A stretch of 64,000 bases of DNA from Fratercula arctica (taxonomy: Eukaryota; Chordata; Aves; Charadriiformes; Alcidae): contig CANTUZ010000003.1 in assembly GCA_947846985.1 (NCBI GenBank), forward strand, positions 123,326,626-123,390,625, written 5' to 3'. Under the pieces are notes generated by a model, which was given only the letters and a program-made list of their open reading frames with translations, ran no database searches and was not told the origin of the DNA. Both the position numbers and the translations under genes were made by a program. Positions 37,443 through 49,500 of the stretch are shown piece by piece. Numbering within the stretch: position 1 is the first letter of the stretch; the number at the start of each line of letters is the position of its first letter.

Positions 37443-39267
37443 TGCTTCTCCTGTCTTGCAGGAGTCCCGTGGGCTTTGGGACCCGGCAGGTTCATTCACA
37501 GGACTTGATCTGTAACAGTCGAGCAATCTGCAGATGTAACTCTAGTATTGGCGTTCCCTGTTGTTATTGATTGCCTAAACGAACCAACCCGATCAATTTC
37601 TCCTTCAGATTTCTTTTAAAACATATTTTACACTCTCTGCTTTGCAGTTAAAGCCCCGCAGTTTCATCTGGGACGAGTGAGATCCCTGCAAAACCTGGCA
37701 CGCGGTCAAAACCTTAGAAGTACAGAAAGCTGTTTATTAAACTTCCTCATGGGTAGATAAGACAACTCGCTTTACTGGAACAAAGTTAATTTTTTTTTTT
37801 TTTTTCTTTCCGTTGAGGTCTTAGTTGTGTAAAATTATTCTTTCCAAATACAGTGATTGTTTTTCTGACCTTTTAATTTGCAACAGTTAACTGGCAAACA
37901 GATTTAGCCCTCTTGCAAAACGGCTTTTCTCTCTGTCTCCTGCAACACTTATTTGGTATGGGGTATAAATCAAGCAGTAATACATGAAAAAGTAGATAAG
38001 GAGGAAAACAAGCTTTCCAGATGCCCAAAAATGTGTGTAAGTTCTTAAGCAAAATCAAATTTAAAGGGAACCTGAAAGAGTATTTTCACGGGGAGGGGAA
38101 ATGTAGTGAGAAATTAGCATTACCTTGAAACTGTTGCCTGAATATCCTTACTCCAGGGAGATTAAATATCCTTTAAAAATGCAGCATTTACACTGGCCCC
38201 ACAGCCTTGGAGTTTGGAGGAGCTGCAAAAAAATATTAGGTGCTGCACGTTCCTTGTAAGCAGGCAGAGAAGGAAGGTCCTTGTGGGAGGCTCCCTGCAA
38301 CCCCTTGTAACAAAGCTGTTCTTTTTTAATATTACTTTGTAGTGTGCCCTTTATATATAGAGCACGGCAATGAAAAACAAGTAAATAAATTATGGCTTTT
38401 GTCAACGTACAATAAACGTTAAATCCCTCCTAATTCCATTTCAGTTGTTTTTTATAGTTGGCTAGAATTTATTAGGTTTGATTACCTGGGCTAAATGGAA
38501 CAAACTTTTGCAGCGGAAAGACAGGAGAGGATCCAAAGACAGGAGAGGATCCTACGGTCATGGTGTGGGCCGAGGTTGGACGAACCCAGAGCGGTGTTCA
38601 TGGTTGTCTTCATGTTGTAGGTCTGGAGCCTACTCATCAAGTGAGGAGAGCAATGCTGTTTCTGGGCCTGGCTCCACAGACCCTTGTTTATGCATTTTAG
38701 TATTAAACAGTCACCGATAAAATATTTGGAGCCTTAAGTAAAATACAACAAAGGGAGGTATTGAAAGATGGATGTTTCCCATGCTAAAGGATGACCGCTT
38801 CAAAGGTGCTGTGGTGGCTTGGTCCATCAGGGGCTGTGTGAGAACTCACTGGCAAAGCGTTTATGCCCTGTAGGTCCACGGCTGAAGATGCAGTAGAAAG
38901 CACATGACTTAGAGGAGCTGGAAAATGTTCTAGTAAGTTAAAGATTAAAGGTTTTGGGTGAGGTCTAGCTCGGATGAAGGATGACAGGAAGTTGTTTCTT
39001 CGGGCCACTGGAACGTCTGAAGTGGTTCAGTGGGTATATTTTACTCAAAAATATATTAGCAGTTGACCTTGACCCTAAACACCATGCTAAATTTTAGCTT
39101 CCTTATACTCCCTGCTAATTTTTCAACCAATTAATAGAATTTCAGAGCAGATGTGCGGATGGAAAGGCTGATGGGTTCAGCAACACACCAGGCTCTCCTG
39201 TGCGTGTTCGAATACGTTTTCATGGGATAAGGAGAACTTTTGATAGGCTGAACCCGCTATAGTTAAT
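37443..39267. other. Unique non-coding DNA
   Basis: It contains T16 at 37790-37805 and an 18-base perfect tandem duplication at 38517-38552. Open frames are 85 codons or fewer. No gene is recognised. Confidence 0.55.
38517..38552 (+). repeat. Perfect 18-base tandem duplication
   Basis: The unit AAAGACAGGAGAGGATCC occurs twice head to tail with no mismatch, so the duplication is recent or maintained. It creates two BamHI-type GGATCC sites. No gene or element surrounds it. Confidence 0.9.
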
Positions 39268-39350
39268 GCGGGATGGTTTAGGTGGAAGGGATGTCTGGTC
39301 TGAACCTTGCTCAAAGCAGCTTCAGAGGATATGCTTAACAAGATCGTGGA
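39268..39350 (-). mobile_element. Probable old CR1 3' fragment
   Basis: GGATGGTTTAGGTGGAAGGG followed by ATGTCTGGTCTGAACC, TGCTCAAAGCAGCTTCAGAG and AACAAGATCGTGGA resembles the avian CR1 type whose tail reads CTGGTCCAACC-CCTGCTCAAAGCAGG. It is more diverged than the other copies and lacks a clear terminal repeat. This points to an older insertion. Confidence 0.55.
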
Positions 39351-40226
39351 TAACCCACTTCTTGCCCTCAGCTTCAACGGTGTAAAACCAGGGTCCAATC
39401 TAGGGACTCAAATGGGATATTTCTTCTTTCTGCTTTGTTGGGTCACAGGGAACAACCAACTTTGATGCTTTGTTGGAGGGAAAAACACGGGTACGCCTAA
39501 AACAAATCACTTCAAACCACTCGGTGAAAGTTCTCAATAGTTTGAGCAAAAAATGCTGAATACAGGATTTGGGAAGAAAAGAGAAGAGCAAAGGTCACCA
39601 GTCAGTGCAAGCTTTAGTGAAAGGTCTTGGGTTGTTTTATGTTGGAAATCTCTTAAGTGCATATTCCTGCTAATTAAAAGGCTTTCTGATGAAAGGGAAA
39701 AATATCCTGGGCTGTTGATGTATATAATCTATGGATACTTATTTCTTTTATCTGTCCTCCAGATCTCTCTATATCTTAAACTGAAGCTTGTGCATGTAAA
39801 GCGTCTTTTATTATTGCCTCAAGGTATTACACTTTGGAAAGAAAAGCCAAGATCCAGCTCCTTTAGCTTCTTGCTGTGATTTATGGGCTACGGGTAGTGG
39901 TCTGCAGATAGGCTGTGTAGTAATGACCTGGGAAAGCTTAGCGAGATCTTCATACAGTTGAGGAGAAGAAAGCGTGTGGGACGTGGGAGAGCTTGAGGGG
40001 ATGGAGCAGTTCTGCCAGGGAATTAGGTCTGGAAGATCTTTGATGCTCCCTAAATGAGGCACGTGTTTCTGTCTGCTTCTCAAACCTGCTTTATTCTGCT
40101 GATGTGGGCTGAGATCATCTGGTGACCCTGGGACGGCATCACCTCACTGCTTCTTGTGCAACTGCGCTGCAGTCTGGGAGTGACTCTGGGGCTGCCTGTG
40201 AGCTGCTTGTGGTTCAAAAGCCATAG
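39351..40226. other. Unique non-coding DNA
   Basis: No gene or transposon is recognised. Open frames of 108 (plus) and 90 codons (minus) overlap at 39811-39879 and are unrecognised. Confidence 0.5.
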
Positions 40227-40362
40227 TTTCATAGAACGATAGAAAGGTTTGGGTTGAAAGGGACCTTGAAGATCATTTAGTTCCAACCCCCTGCCCTGGG
40301 CAGGGACACCTCCCACCAGACCAGGTTACTCCAAGCCCTGTCCAACCTGGCCTTGAACACCA
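40227..40362 (-). mobile_element. CR1 LINE 3' fragment
   Basis: TTTCATAGAACGATAGAAAG leads into GTTTGGGTTGAAAGGGACCT, a TTCCAACCCCCTGCCCTGGG block and ACCAGACCAGGTTACTCCAA, ending at CTTGAACACCA. The minus strand shows the end of the pol frame and the 3' untranslated tail. It is 5'-truncated at about 135 bases. Confidence 0.93.
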
Positions 40363-41229
40363 TCTGTGGAAAAGGAGAGGTTGTTAAAAGCGTCTGATAT
40401 GGTCACCTGCACGAGAGGCTGTAGGACCTCCCTGGGTTCAATTGTATTTGAAGTCGTGGGTTGAGCTCCCGTGTTCAGGAGAGTTTCATGCACGTGGACA
40501 GTGCAGCGCTGTTGCCAAAGGAAGCTGCATGCAGGGCCACGTGTGGTTGGTGGTCCACCATCACTGGGATCTTTTCCAAAGTACAGTTTCCGCTACTCTT
40601 AGTTGAGAATATAAGAATAGCATTGATGGATCTTCACTTCGTTTCTAAAAGTGGAACCTCCAGAAGGATGTGAGAACTGGGCGGACCTGGTACGACTCTT
40701 TCCCAACTCTCCAGCCTCTGATCTTTTAACATCTCCAGGGCTTTCCGAGCCAGAGATGGTGTCCATCTTATTAGTAACCATCACAGGTGTCTGTTCTGGG
40801 ACACGGCCAGTCTTTCCTTGAGCTCGTGCAGATGTTCAGCATGCACAACATCCTGCAGCAAGGAGCTAAACCCGTTAGCTGGGTTGTGTGTGGAGAAACT
40901 GCTGTCTCTTGTTTGGTTTTGGACTTGCCACCTGCTACTTTCATTTCTTCTCCCCTTGTTCTTGCACCGAGCAGGCTGCTGCCGCCTCCGTAGCTGCTGC
41001 TGGGTCCCTCCTCTGTTACATCTCTGCATTGGGAAGGGCCTCTGCCTCAGCTTTGTGTTTGGTGATAAAGACGTGGAAGGTCTTTGCTTGTGGTCACGTT
41101 GATGAAAGATCCAGATCTCGTGTCCTTTGCTGTTTGCAGCTTTCAGAGTCGGTGGGAGCCGGAACTGCGGTGGCTTTTGCTCCTGGCTTGCAGGAGGATG
41201 AGTAATGTAGGGCACGAGAACTGCTCCTT

Positions 41230-41480
41230 CTGGGATTTCAGTACGAGCACGTGATTAATGATGATCTAGTTATATTTTATGACTTGTCGCTTGGCCAATT
41301 ATTAATCTGTTTAATATATTCTGCATTATGTAATGGAATTCTAGTTACTTGAGAAATCATACTTTATGCAGTTAAACGATTACTGAACTCTAAGTATGTT
41401 GCATCAGAGCTGTTGCAGTTTGCAGCCAATCTCATAGTCTTAATAAAAACACATACACTTGATTTAAGACCTCTGTGTTG
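41230..41480. promoter_or_regulatory. Candidate conserved non-coding element
   Basis: This AT-rich block is dense in transcription-factor-like cores. It has CACGTG (41248-41253) next to a TTAATGATGAT stretch, CCAAT (41295-41299) joined to ATTATTAAT, and further TTAATAT and GTTAAACG motifs. Vertebrate developmental enhancers often look like this. Conservation itself cannot be seen from one sequence, so this is a pattern-based guess. Confidence 0.25.
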
Positions 41481-42161
41481 ATAGTCAGCAGTTATTTACT
41501 TCCTGTAATTCCGAATTAGGCTTTATACCGGCATTTCCCTTGTCTTCCTGGGATGTGAGCAGGACCGATAGCTTGCTATTAGCCTGGTCATCCTGCTCAC
41601 GTGTTTAAAATACCGTCACAACAGCGTGTCCTCCAAGGCGCTCAAACCTCCATAGTCAATGCTTGGGGGAAACTAAAATAAATGCTCCGGATTTTTTCCT
41701 GTCCAGCTCTTTTCGAGCCCCCGGGACGCAGCTGAAGATCTCCTGACATAAAAAGGCCCAGCTCCGTTTGCTGTTGTTTCACATCTGCCTGCGTTGCTGT
41801 TTGGAATAGAAAATGTTTCCTGTGGCATGACTGTACCATCTGGTTTCTTTCTTAATTAATGAACAGAAATATTTGTTGCATTTTTCTGCCGGTCCTGTAA
41901 CACTGCTGGTGGTTGCTCTGTTTCTGTGCAGTAACGGTTCTTGGCCATTGCTGGAATTTGCTGGTTTTAGGTAATTTTTACAACCTGATACGCTCAAACC
42001 TGTGAGTATTGTGGATCCTCTCATTGCATTTTCTTCCCTTGCTGTTTCGTATCACTTCATTTCTGATGTGTTTAAATATTAAGTTTTTCTTCTCTTTCTT
42101 ACATATATTTTTTTTATTCTGATTGTCACTTTCCTTTTCACGAGAGCCAGGTTGAGAAGAG

Positions 42162-42190
42162 TTTTTTTTTGTTTTTTTTTTTTTTTTTTT
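42162..42190. repeat. Poly(T) tract with one G
   Basis: T9, one G, then T19. Low-complexity sequence with no element attached. Confidence 0.85.
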
Positions 42191-43053
42191 AAAACAGGAA
42201 CATCTTCCCTTTCTAGTTTTTGGAGCTTAATCCCCCTTTGACACGCACCTTGCCCCAGGAATCTGGAAACATATTCTTAAAGTTTCCATTATTATTTATG
42301 TTTTCCTGTTTTTAACGTCCATTCCTTTGCATCGTTTAGTCCGTTTATTGTAGGGGTTGTGAAAGCAGCTGGGACATACATATATATTATTTAGAAACTC
42401 AAAGACCGTCTCCTAGCAGTGAAATGGAACTTTCAAACTGGAAGCCTAAGCAATGCAGCAGCTCGTGCATCCTTTGCGTTCATTTATGTGCACGTCTGTA
42501 CAAAAATGGATGCTCAACAAGGCAGGCGTCCCGTCTCCCGTTGGGATGTGCTGTAGTCACACCTCTCTCTTGGGATGTGGATTCCAGAATTGTTCTTTGC
42601 CAGTGCCTTGGAGATGATGCTGCCATCTTGAGTTCTCCTCCCTTTTCTTGCCTACTTGATTTTTCATGAATAAATTGCAATGATTGACTTACGGGAGTCT
42701 TGTGTTGCTAATGACGGGTGCGTTATTAAGATGATATTGTAATGACCGTGTCCATGTAAGTAATTTCTTTTGCAATAGCAGAAGCAGCGATGGGGACAAG
42801 CAGGTCTTGAACTAACGGTGGTACTCCTCTCATCTAGCTTCAGGTGCTGGGATTTAGAGGTATAAATTTAACGCAGTCATCCTAGGAAACCTGTGAGAGA
42901 GAAAGAAAAAGAAAGAAAATGGACACATCCTGGCAATAATTTAATATGGGCTCCTAAAGTGGTGCCTCGGGGACCAAACCTGATCCGCTGAAGCAGCAGC
43001 CAGCCTTTGGGGCTGGTTGGGCTGCTGAGGACCTGCAGACATCTCCATCCAGC

Positions 43054-43103
43054 GTAGAATCGTTTGGGTTGGAAGAGACCTTTAAGGGTCATCTAGTCTC
43101 TCC
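43054..43103 (-). mobile_element. CR1 3'-tail fragment (~50 bases)
   Basis: GTAGAATCGTTTGGGTTGG is followed by AAGAGACCTTTAAGGGTCAT and CTAGTC. It is the terminal part of a CR1 in minus orientation and very short. Confidence 0.8.
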
Positions 43104-43417
43104 AAGGGGACATTTGTGGACCTGTTTATTGACTGCAGAGGGACCCTGGAATTACCAGCTCCAGTTTCCAACCAGCTCTTAGGTGTCGAAGGTTGATTAA
43201 GATGAATTGCATCCTATAGTTGCTACAAATAAAGGTTCAAAAGCAGTATTGGGACTTCTGTCTCGGAGTGTTGGATGGGGTAGGTAGCGAGCTTGGCTAT
43301 AGAAACTGCAGTGTGTGGAGTGGCTTGGAAAAAAGGTTATGAAGCTCAGCTCAGTGTTTCCATGGTGGTTTTTTTTAAAATTACTTTTTCATTAAAACTC
43401 AGGCAGTGCATCACGGT
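43104..43417. other. Unique spacer between two CR1 tails
   Basis: No gene or repeat is recognised in about 310 bases. Confidence 0.5.
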
Positions 43418-43570
43418 ATGATAGAATCATAGAATTGCCCAGGTTAGAAGGGACCTTTCAGCTCATCGAGTCCAACCATCAGCCTAACACTGACAAAAAC
43501 CATCAGTAAACCGTATCTCTAAGCACTACCTCTACCCATCTTTCCAATACCTAAATATGTCTTTTAAATG
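43418..43570 (-). mobile_element. CR1 3' end, GCCCAGGTTGG subfamily
   Basis: TATGATAGAATCATAGAATT is followed by GCCCAGGTTAGAAGGGACCT, a CATCGAGTCCAACCATCAGC core, CTGACAAAAACCATCAGTAA and CTCTAAGCACTACCTCTACC, ending at CTTTTAAATG. It is the same type as 36447 and 37291 but extends slightly further, into the last pol codons (KDI/TF-like). Confidence 0.93.
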
Positions 43571-46345
43571 AGGAGACCAATTTTATGAAAAATGTTTCAA
43601 CCAAGCAAGGTCTTTGCAAGCCACAGATTAGTTGAAATACGAGCATTTGGCTCGAGAGGAACAAGGTTCAGACTGGTAGGACTTACAGGAGAGGGGACAG
43701 CTGAAGAACATGGACATACTGCCGTCTTAGTGTCCTTTTATGGTGTACATGCTTCAGGAGAGAAATAATTACGTTCATCTCAGGTTCGGAGGCTACCTGG
43801 CTTATTGAAGGTGATACAGAAAGCCTGCAGAAGAAGAGGAACTGGAGAAATCCCCTTGATCCGGTTCTAGCTTAGTGCTTAGTAACAACAGCGATTTACT
43901 ACCCCTGCCTTTGTGGGGCAGGGAAGATCTCATTATCTTGGAGTTTTATGAGTTCGGTGGTGGTCTGCAGCCTGTTGGCTGTAAACACCAACTGTAATTT
44001 TCTGGTGCTAGTTTTTATCTCCCATGTTGTGTAGATGTTGTCTCGCTATGGCAGATTTGCTACTAGATCTGCGCTGTGTTTTTCTGGAGGGTAATCTTTA
44101 TTTCTTAGGAGTGGCATTGGCAAAGAGGGAGGGGAGAATTTAAAAAAAACCAACAAAACGTATCGGTTGGAGTATTACCCTTTCATTTACTTTATTTCCC
44201 CAAGTCGCTTAAAGCTCGAGGAACCTTGATGAGTTCTTTTCCAATGAAATAAAAAAGATAACTTGCAATTGATAGTATTGAGAACGTCAGCAAGCTATTG
44301 ATGCTGCTGCTGTGAATGAATAGTTGACCTCAACTTTGCCGTTTTTCTCCTTAAAACACTGAAAATTGCGTCATGTGAATAATAATTTGGAAAGATAAAT
44401 GAAAGATAATGCAAACAAACTGTCTTTTCCTCCACAGGACTCAGTAATTGATGCTGGTCCCCTACCAGAAGAGTTCATGTGAAGACTGCCCAGGGAAGGT
44501 CGATGCCTGCGTTTGCCGAGGCTCTAGGATTCTGTCATTTTGCTGTTTAATTAGCTGAAGAATCCAGTTTTTCCCATGAACCATCTTTCACCTCGGGAAG
44601 ATAGAGGTAAGGTTGCAGGTCTCTGTTTCTTCTTTCCTCTGGCAGAAAATGTTTAAACCTGTCATGGAGGTGGTTTTTGCTGGAGCACCTCTTCATGCAG
44701 AATTAATTACTGAGACTGCTGAAAGCAAAAGTCACCGTTTTTCTCTGTCCTTGGCATCCTTTGGGTTGTTTTTCCCTACATGAGATCTGCCGTCAGTCTG
44801 CATTGCATTTGTAGCTACCAGAGTTGTTTTAAAAGCTCGTAAAGATGAAGCTATTGCCTGAACCAACTGCGCTTTCTCAATATGTTTTGCAAAATTGAAT
44901 AGCTAATTGCTGCGGTGGCAGAATGGTATGCAAAGGATTTGTGCTAAAGAAGAATACATGGTTTTGGTATGTCAGCGTTGTGCTGTAGGCTGGCTCGCGG
45001 TGTCGATCAGGTGAATTGAGTCCATGACTAGAGAATTTAAAAAGTCACAAATTTGGGAAATCAAAATGTTTTACGGCAAGGGCTACTACAACTTCCAGAG
45101 CAAGAAATGTGTTCTCGGCGTCCTTGTAGCTCTTACTAGCTGATGCGTGTAACAACTTGAACACTTCTGCGGTTTGCCCACAGCCGGCAGTATCTTAACG
45201 AAAAATTGTTGTAATGGAGTGGTAACTCGCAAAGGCAGTAGAATATATTTAGAAATGAACAAAATGGTAAAACAAGTAGTAGTTGGATGACGAGTTGGCT
45301 GCGGCTACTGTACGGCTGTGGGATTTGCAGGCTCTCTCCAGGACTGGGAGCGCTTACTGCTATGGACCGTGAGTACGTGGGAGAGGGGAGGATCTGTACC
45401 CTGCTAATTCCCCTGGAAAACCAGCTTCTAGCTGACATGCCGTAAGGCAAAAATTACATATATCGCTACAGCTGCTTTTGCCTGATGAAATTTTATATTG
45501 CTTGTATCACAATTCCCTGTCTGAGATAGCTGGTGTTGCAAGAAGCTTTTACGTTGGAGCTAGTTTTGGCTGGAGTGCAATGGAAAATAGGATGTTTCCT
45601 TCTGGATTGAGTGTGGCTTGCTCCTGTGCAGTGTAAGTACTGGTCCCAGTAAGATACTGGTGTTGTATGTCCTCCGTAGGCTGCTTTGTCCACCTGGTTT
45701 CTGTCCTTGAGTTGTCTGCTTCCCTAAGCTGTGGTGGGATGATGGCTGCAGCAGGGACTGTGGTGGCTTGGAGATATTGGTGCCCCCATTCTACATGTCC
45801 TCCCCTGATAGGTTTGGTGGCTGGAAGGTGGATAATTGGGCACCCGAGATGGATCCAGGGGTGGGCGATAGCTGGGGAGACATCCCCCCTTGCCCCGCTG
45901 CCTCTGGCTGTCTAGTGTTTGCCCTGTGTTTTTGGACAAGACTCTTTGCTCTCTGCCTCGGTGTCTTCCCTTTGTAGCACAAATTATGGCGGTAATTAGA
46001 TGTGGTTGTAAAATTTGGAAATAATGTCAATTCTGTATTGCTGTGTGCTGTCCTGACCTGTTCACTCGGAGTCGCCTGGATGGAGGGGAGCTGGGGGGCT
46101 GCCCCTGAGCCGTAAGAAATGAGCAGAGCCCCAGTCCAGTGCTGGAAGTGCTGCTCTGAGTTAATTATTAAACTGCACTCCGACCAGTAAATGCACAGTT
46201 GGATTCAGGATTTTTCACCTTTCCCTCTGGACATAACAGCTGCTTTTTGATTGGAAGCGGGGAAACCGTATCACACACAAACAAAAAATATCTTAGCTTC
46301 TGTGACTCTTAAGCTTGTCTTCATTTTTCTCTCTGGTATTCGGCC
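43571..46345. other. Unique DNA containing a candidate 5' exon
   Basis: It is mostly AT-rich unsplit sequence. The part from 44110 to 44400 is AT-rich and enhancer-like, directly upstream of the candidate exon listed separately. Open frames elsewhere (104 codons at 45136-45450 -, 82 codons at 45667-45915 +) are unrecognised. Confidence 0.5.
44438..44606 (+). other. Candidate 5'-UTR/start exon
   Basis: A good acceptor (pyrimidine tract ending TTTTCCTCCACAG, AG at 44436-44437) and a good donor (AGAG|GTAAGG, GT at 44607-44608) bound a 169-base segment. Inside it, an in-frame TAG at 44552-44554 precedes an ATG at 44576. The ATG opens a frame reading MNHLSPREDR that runs through the donor with phase 1. 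The Kozak context is weak (C at -3, A at +4). This arrangement is typical of a vertebrate 5' exon holding the start codon, or of a non-coding exon of an lncRNA. I recognise no protein beginning this way and cannot see a partner exon. Splice-site pairs of this quality also arise by chance in 64 kb. Confidence 0.22.
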
Positions 46346-46545
46346 AGAGAAAGGGTTGTGAAGCATTGGAAGAGGCTGCCCAGGGCAGTGGTGGAGTCGC
46401 CATCCCTGGAGGGATTTAAAAGCCGGGCAGACGTGGTGCTGAGGGCCATGGGGTAGTGGTGGCCTTGGCAGTGTTGGGTTAATGGTTGGACTCGATGATC
46501 TTAAAGGACTTTTCCAACCTAGATGATTCCGTGATTTGATAATTC
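46346..46545 (+). mobile_element. CR1 LINE 3' fragment
   Basis: AGAGAAAGGGTTGTGAAGCA leads into AGGCTGCCCAGGGCAGTGG, a CATCCCTGGAGGGATTTAAA block (pol C-terminus), ATGGTTGGACTCGATGATCT, and CTTTTCCAACCTAGATGATT with a degenerate terminal repeat to AATTC. It is 5'-truncated at about 200 bases. It is related to the 37291 type but has a different tail (CCTAGATGATT). Confidence 0.93.
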
Positions 46546-49500
46546 AGCTTTTGAAGAGGTGACCTCGCAGGGTGGTGGTGGCTTCTCCCTGCTCCCAACC
46601 TCCTGCTTTCCAGGCACCGACTAATACTCGCCCAGGCTGGGCTGTACGCAGCCTTTTCTTCTGTCTTTTCTCCTTCCCCCCATCCTCCAAATCAATCAGT
46701 ACCAATCAGACACCCAGCAGTGGCGAGGTTTTACCTGAGATATCTCTTAACATCAAGCAGCTTGACGGCTGCACCCCAGGCAAGTATAGGGTTAAATTCT
46801 TAACTGTGAAATTGGATATCATTGCAGGGAGGAAGAGTGAGTTCTAGATTAATTTTAAGGGTGAGGTGCCTCCTCGGCTGCTCTGGATTTCCCCTAATTT
46901 AGGGGACTGATGGACTAGCCCCTGCAGTTGTGTGGGGGGAGCCGGGGGGAGCCCTGCCTTCATCCCACCTGGCACCTCCCAGCCTTTCCTTATTATTCCC
47001 CCTCCTCCCCCCCACCTGTCTTATTAAATTTCATTCTTTCCTCTAGCAAATGGACTTTTTGGCTTGGCATTAAATCCAGTTGCCGTGATTGAGTTCCCAT
47101 CCCCTTCATCCCACGATGGGGCTTTGAGATGAAAAAAGGTAAATGCAATCGCCGAGGCGCTCCCTCCCCCACCCTAGCCCTAGTCTTCGCTGAGCCGAAA
47201 CTCCCTCTTTATTCCTTAATGATCATATTCCTTCCACTTTAAATAGATTTCCTGCTGTTAACAGCGTTTTCAAGTGTTGCAACACTTTATAAATGGTATC
47301 TCGTGAGAGGTATTTACTGTAGGTGAGTTTCCTTGAAGTCGTAACCTCTGCCGTGCCGTTCCCTTTTCCCGGGGGCTGCTGGCGGGGTAGGAAGGACACA
47401 GATGACGGGCTTGGCACTCACCGTACTTCTAAATCATCTGTTCTTCTACCTCTTTTGTTAGTTTTAGAGAGGGATGTTGTTTCAGCCATGTGTTTGAAAG
47501 GGAGTCCTGCTGATCAAGACAAAGATACCCGCAGCAGTTTTGGGGACTTAGGAAGAAGAAATCCCAGACTTGTCTCGCCACGTATGAATTAAAGCCGTTG
47601 GGGTGCTCCTGAAACCTTGCTTTTAAAAAGCAAAAAGCACAAACCAACCAGAAACCCCCGCCATGCCCACTGGAAAAGGCTCTCTGGGTTGCCTGGTAGA
47701 GAACAGGAAGGACAAGCGCCGTGGACCATGTGCAGGGAGAGGTCTGAAGCTTCTGCTGCCTTGCAGAGGACTCCCACCAGCAATAAAGCATCGTCAGGTC
47801 GGGCTTTTGTACTTCTGGTGGCCAGGCTGCAGCCGCAATAACAGGAGATGTTTTTCTCTCTTCAGCTTGCCAAATACAAATGCTGAAGAGTTGAGTCTTT
47901 TTGGGTTTTTTGCATTGTTTTTTCTTGGTTAGAAGAAAAGAATGAGCATGTGGAGGCCCCTAACACGTTTCTTTTCATATTTGTCGTGAAGATGTTCTAG
48001 CCAGCTGTCACTGTCTCTATTAAAAGCGTTCTCCCTGTTAAAGGTGTTCGACTCTTGAGTCTCCCCCCATTTTCTTTTTATTTGGTCGTTTGGTTCTGCT
48101 GCAGTCCTTGTTTGTGTAATGTCGAAATACCTCTTTCTGTTAGATGTTTCTGTGTTAGAGGCACCTGCGCGATGCTGAAGACAGAAGTTCCAAGCCTGTG
48201 TTGAGAAGAAAACAGTGTATGGGATTTCAGGTGCCTGCTAGTGACTTTGTCTCTTCCGTGCGAAATTAAGGAGGAACTGTTTTGATACGGGAGCTGGTTG
48301 TAGTTTCACATCTGAGAACTCTTTCTGTTCCTTTTTTCTAAAAATACCATTAGATGCTCTTGTTCTCACGCATAAATCCTCTAGTTGGACGGTCAGATGG
48401 AGTGCTTTGTTTATACAGAAAGCACGTGAGACACACACCTCTTCCACTAAGTAGAACCTTTCGGTGCTTAGCTCCTTCAAAAAATTAAAATGTCTAAGTA
48501 AGGATTGGGTCACGTTCCATTAAACGTTGCTTGCCCAGGACCTTTGGTTAGATCTATTTTGCCTATCTCATTTTAATATCCAGACTGCCATTTTGCTCAT
48601 CTTTTGGAACAAGCCACCTCATCCGTTTGCCTTACTACACCTAGAAATTTTAAGCAAAAGCAGCTTTTTCTTACGCTTTCACATTTCTACGCAAAACCAG
48701 CCTAATTCTTTGCCCATAACCAGGCACGAGCTGCAGAAGCCCTACCAAGGTCTGAGATGTCACTGACTCCCCACTGTTGATCACTACCTACGTGGCAAAG
48801 CTGGTGGCTTCCATGAGGTCGTCCCAACAGCGTGGTTCATGTGAGCACTCCTCATCTGCAGCGCTGCCGAGTACCCCAGGCTGGGCTGAGCCTTCTCCGG
48901 CGGCTTTTCAACCCAAGCCTCTTGTGCTGAAGCAGGTGAGAAATGCTCATGTGAACTCTTCAGCTGAGAGGGTGGGATCCTCTTCACAACCCGCGAATGG
49001 GAACATCTTAATCTACCGCAGCCATTTCTGCAGTGATCAGTTTATCGTCGCCTTCAGTGTACGGCTGCAGCGTTAATGCAGGTTGTAATCCCTTCCTCCG
49101 GGTCTGCGGTGGTTCGTTGAACATCAGAAGCTCAATTCATCGTTGTCTCCAGCCCCACCGTGTAGGTAGCTCTTGCTGTGCCCGGGAGATGAGGTGGAAA
49201 CGTGTTTGTGTCTTGGCTGAGCAGGATCGTAATCAGCATCCAACAGGACAGTAAATGATGCTGGATGTGTTAATGGCTTTTTAGTCTGCTGGGTTCTCTG
49301 CTGCCCTCAAGGAATTTCTACTTCCTGGGCCACAAAGATGATGTATCGTTTATTGAAAAACACATTCAAATGAGTCCATCAGTTTCTGGTATTTAATGAT
49401 TTGCTGTTCTTTGCTTCATGTAGTATTTGCTGTACAAGCCCTTCCTGTGAATGTAAGGTTGTAAATCGGTGCCTATTTAGTTTCTTCCATTGTTTTAGCT

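Larger units (their letters stand above)
40363..43053. other. Unique DNA with an AT-rich, enhancer-like block
   Basis: No supported gene. Overlapping open frames of 144 (40781-41215 -), 105 and 94 codons (plus) lie in GC-richer sequence at 40.8-41.2 kb and have no recognisable domains. A T/G low-complexity tract lies at 42162-42190 and an A/G tract at about 42898-42919. The block 41230-41480 is listed separately. Confidence 0.5.

Noticed and set aside
47172..47185. Telomere-like CCCTAG repeats
   Set aside because: Only two imperfect units (CCCTAGCCCTAG), too short and not the vertebrate CCCTAA unit.
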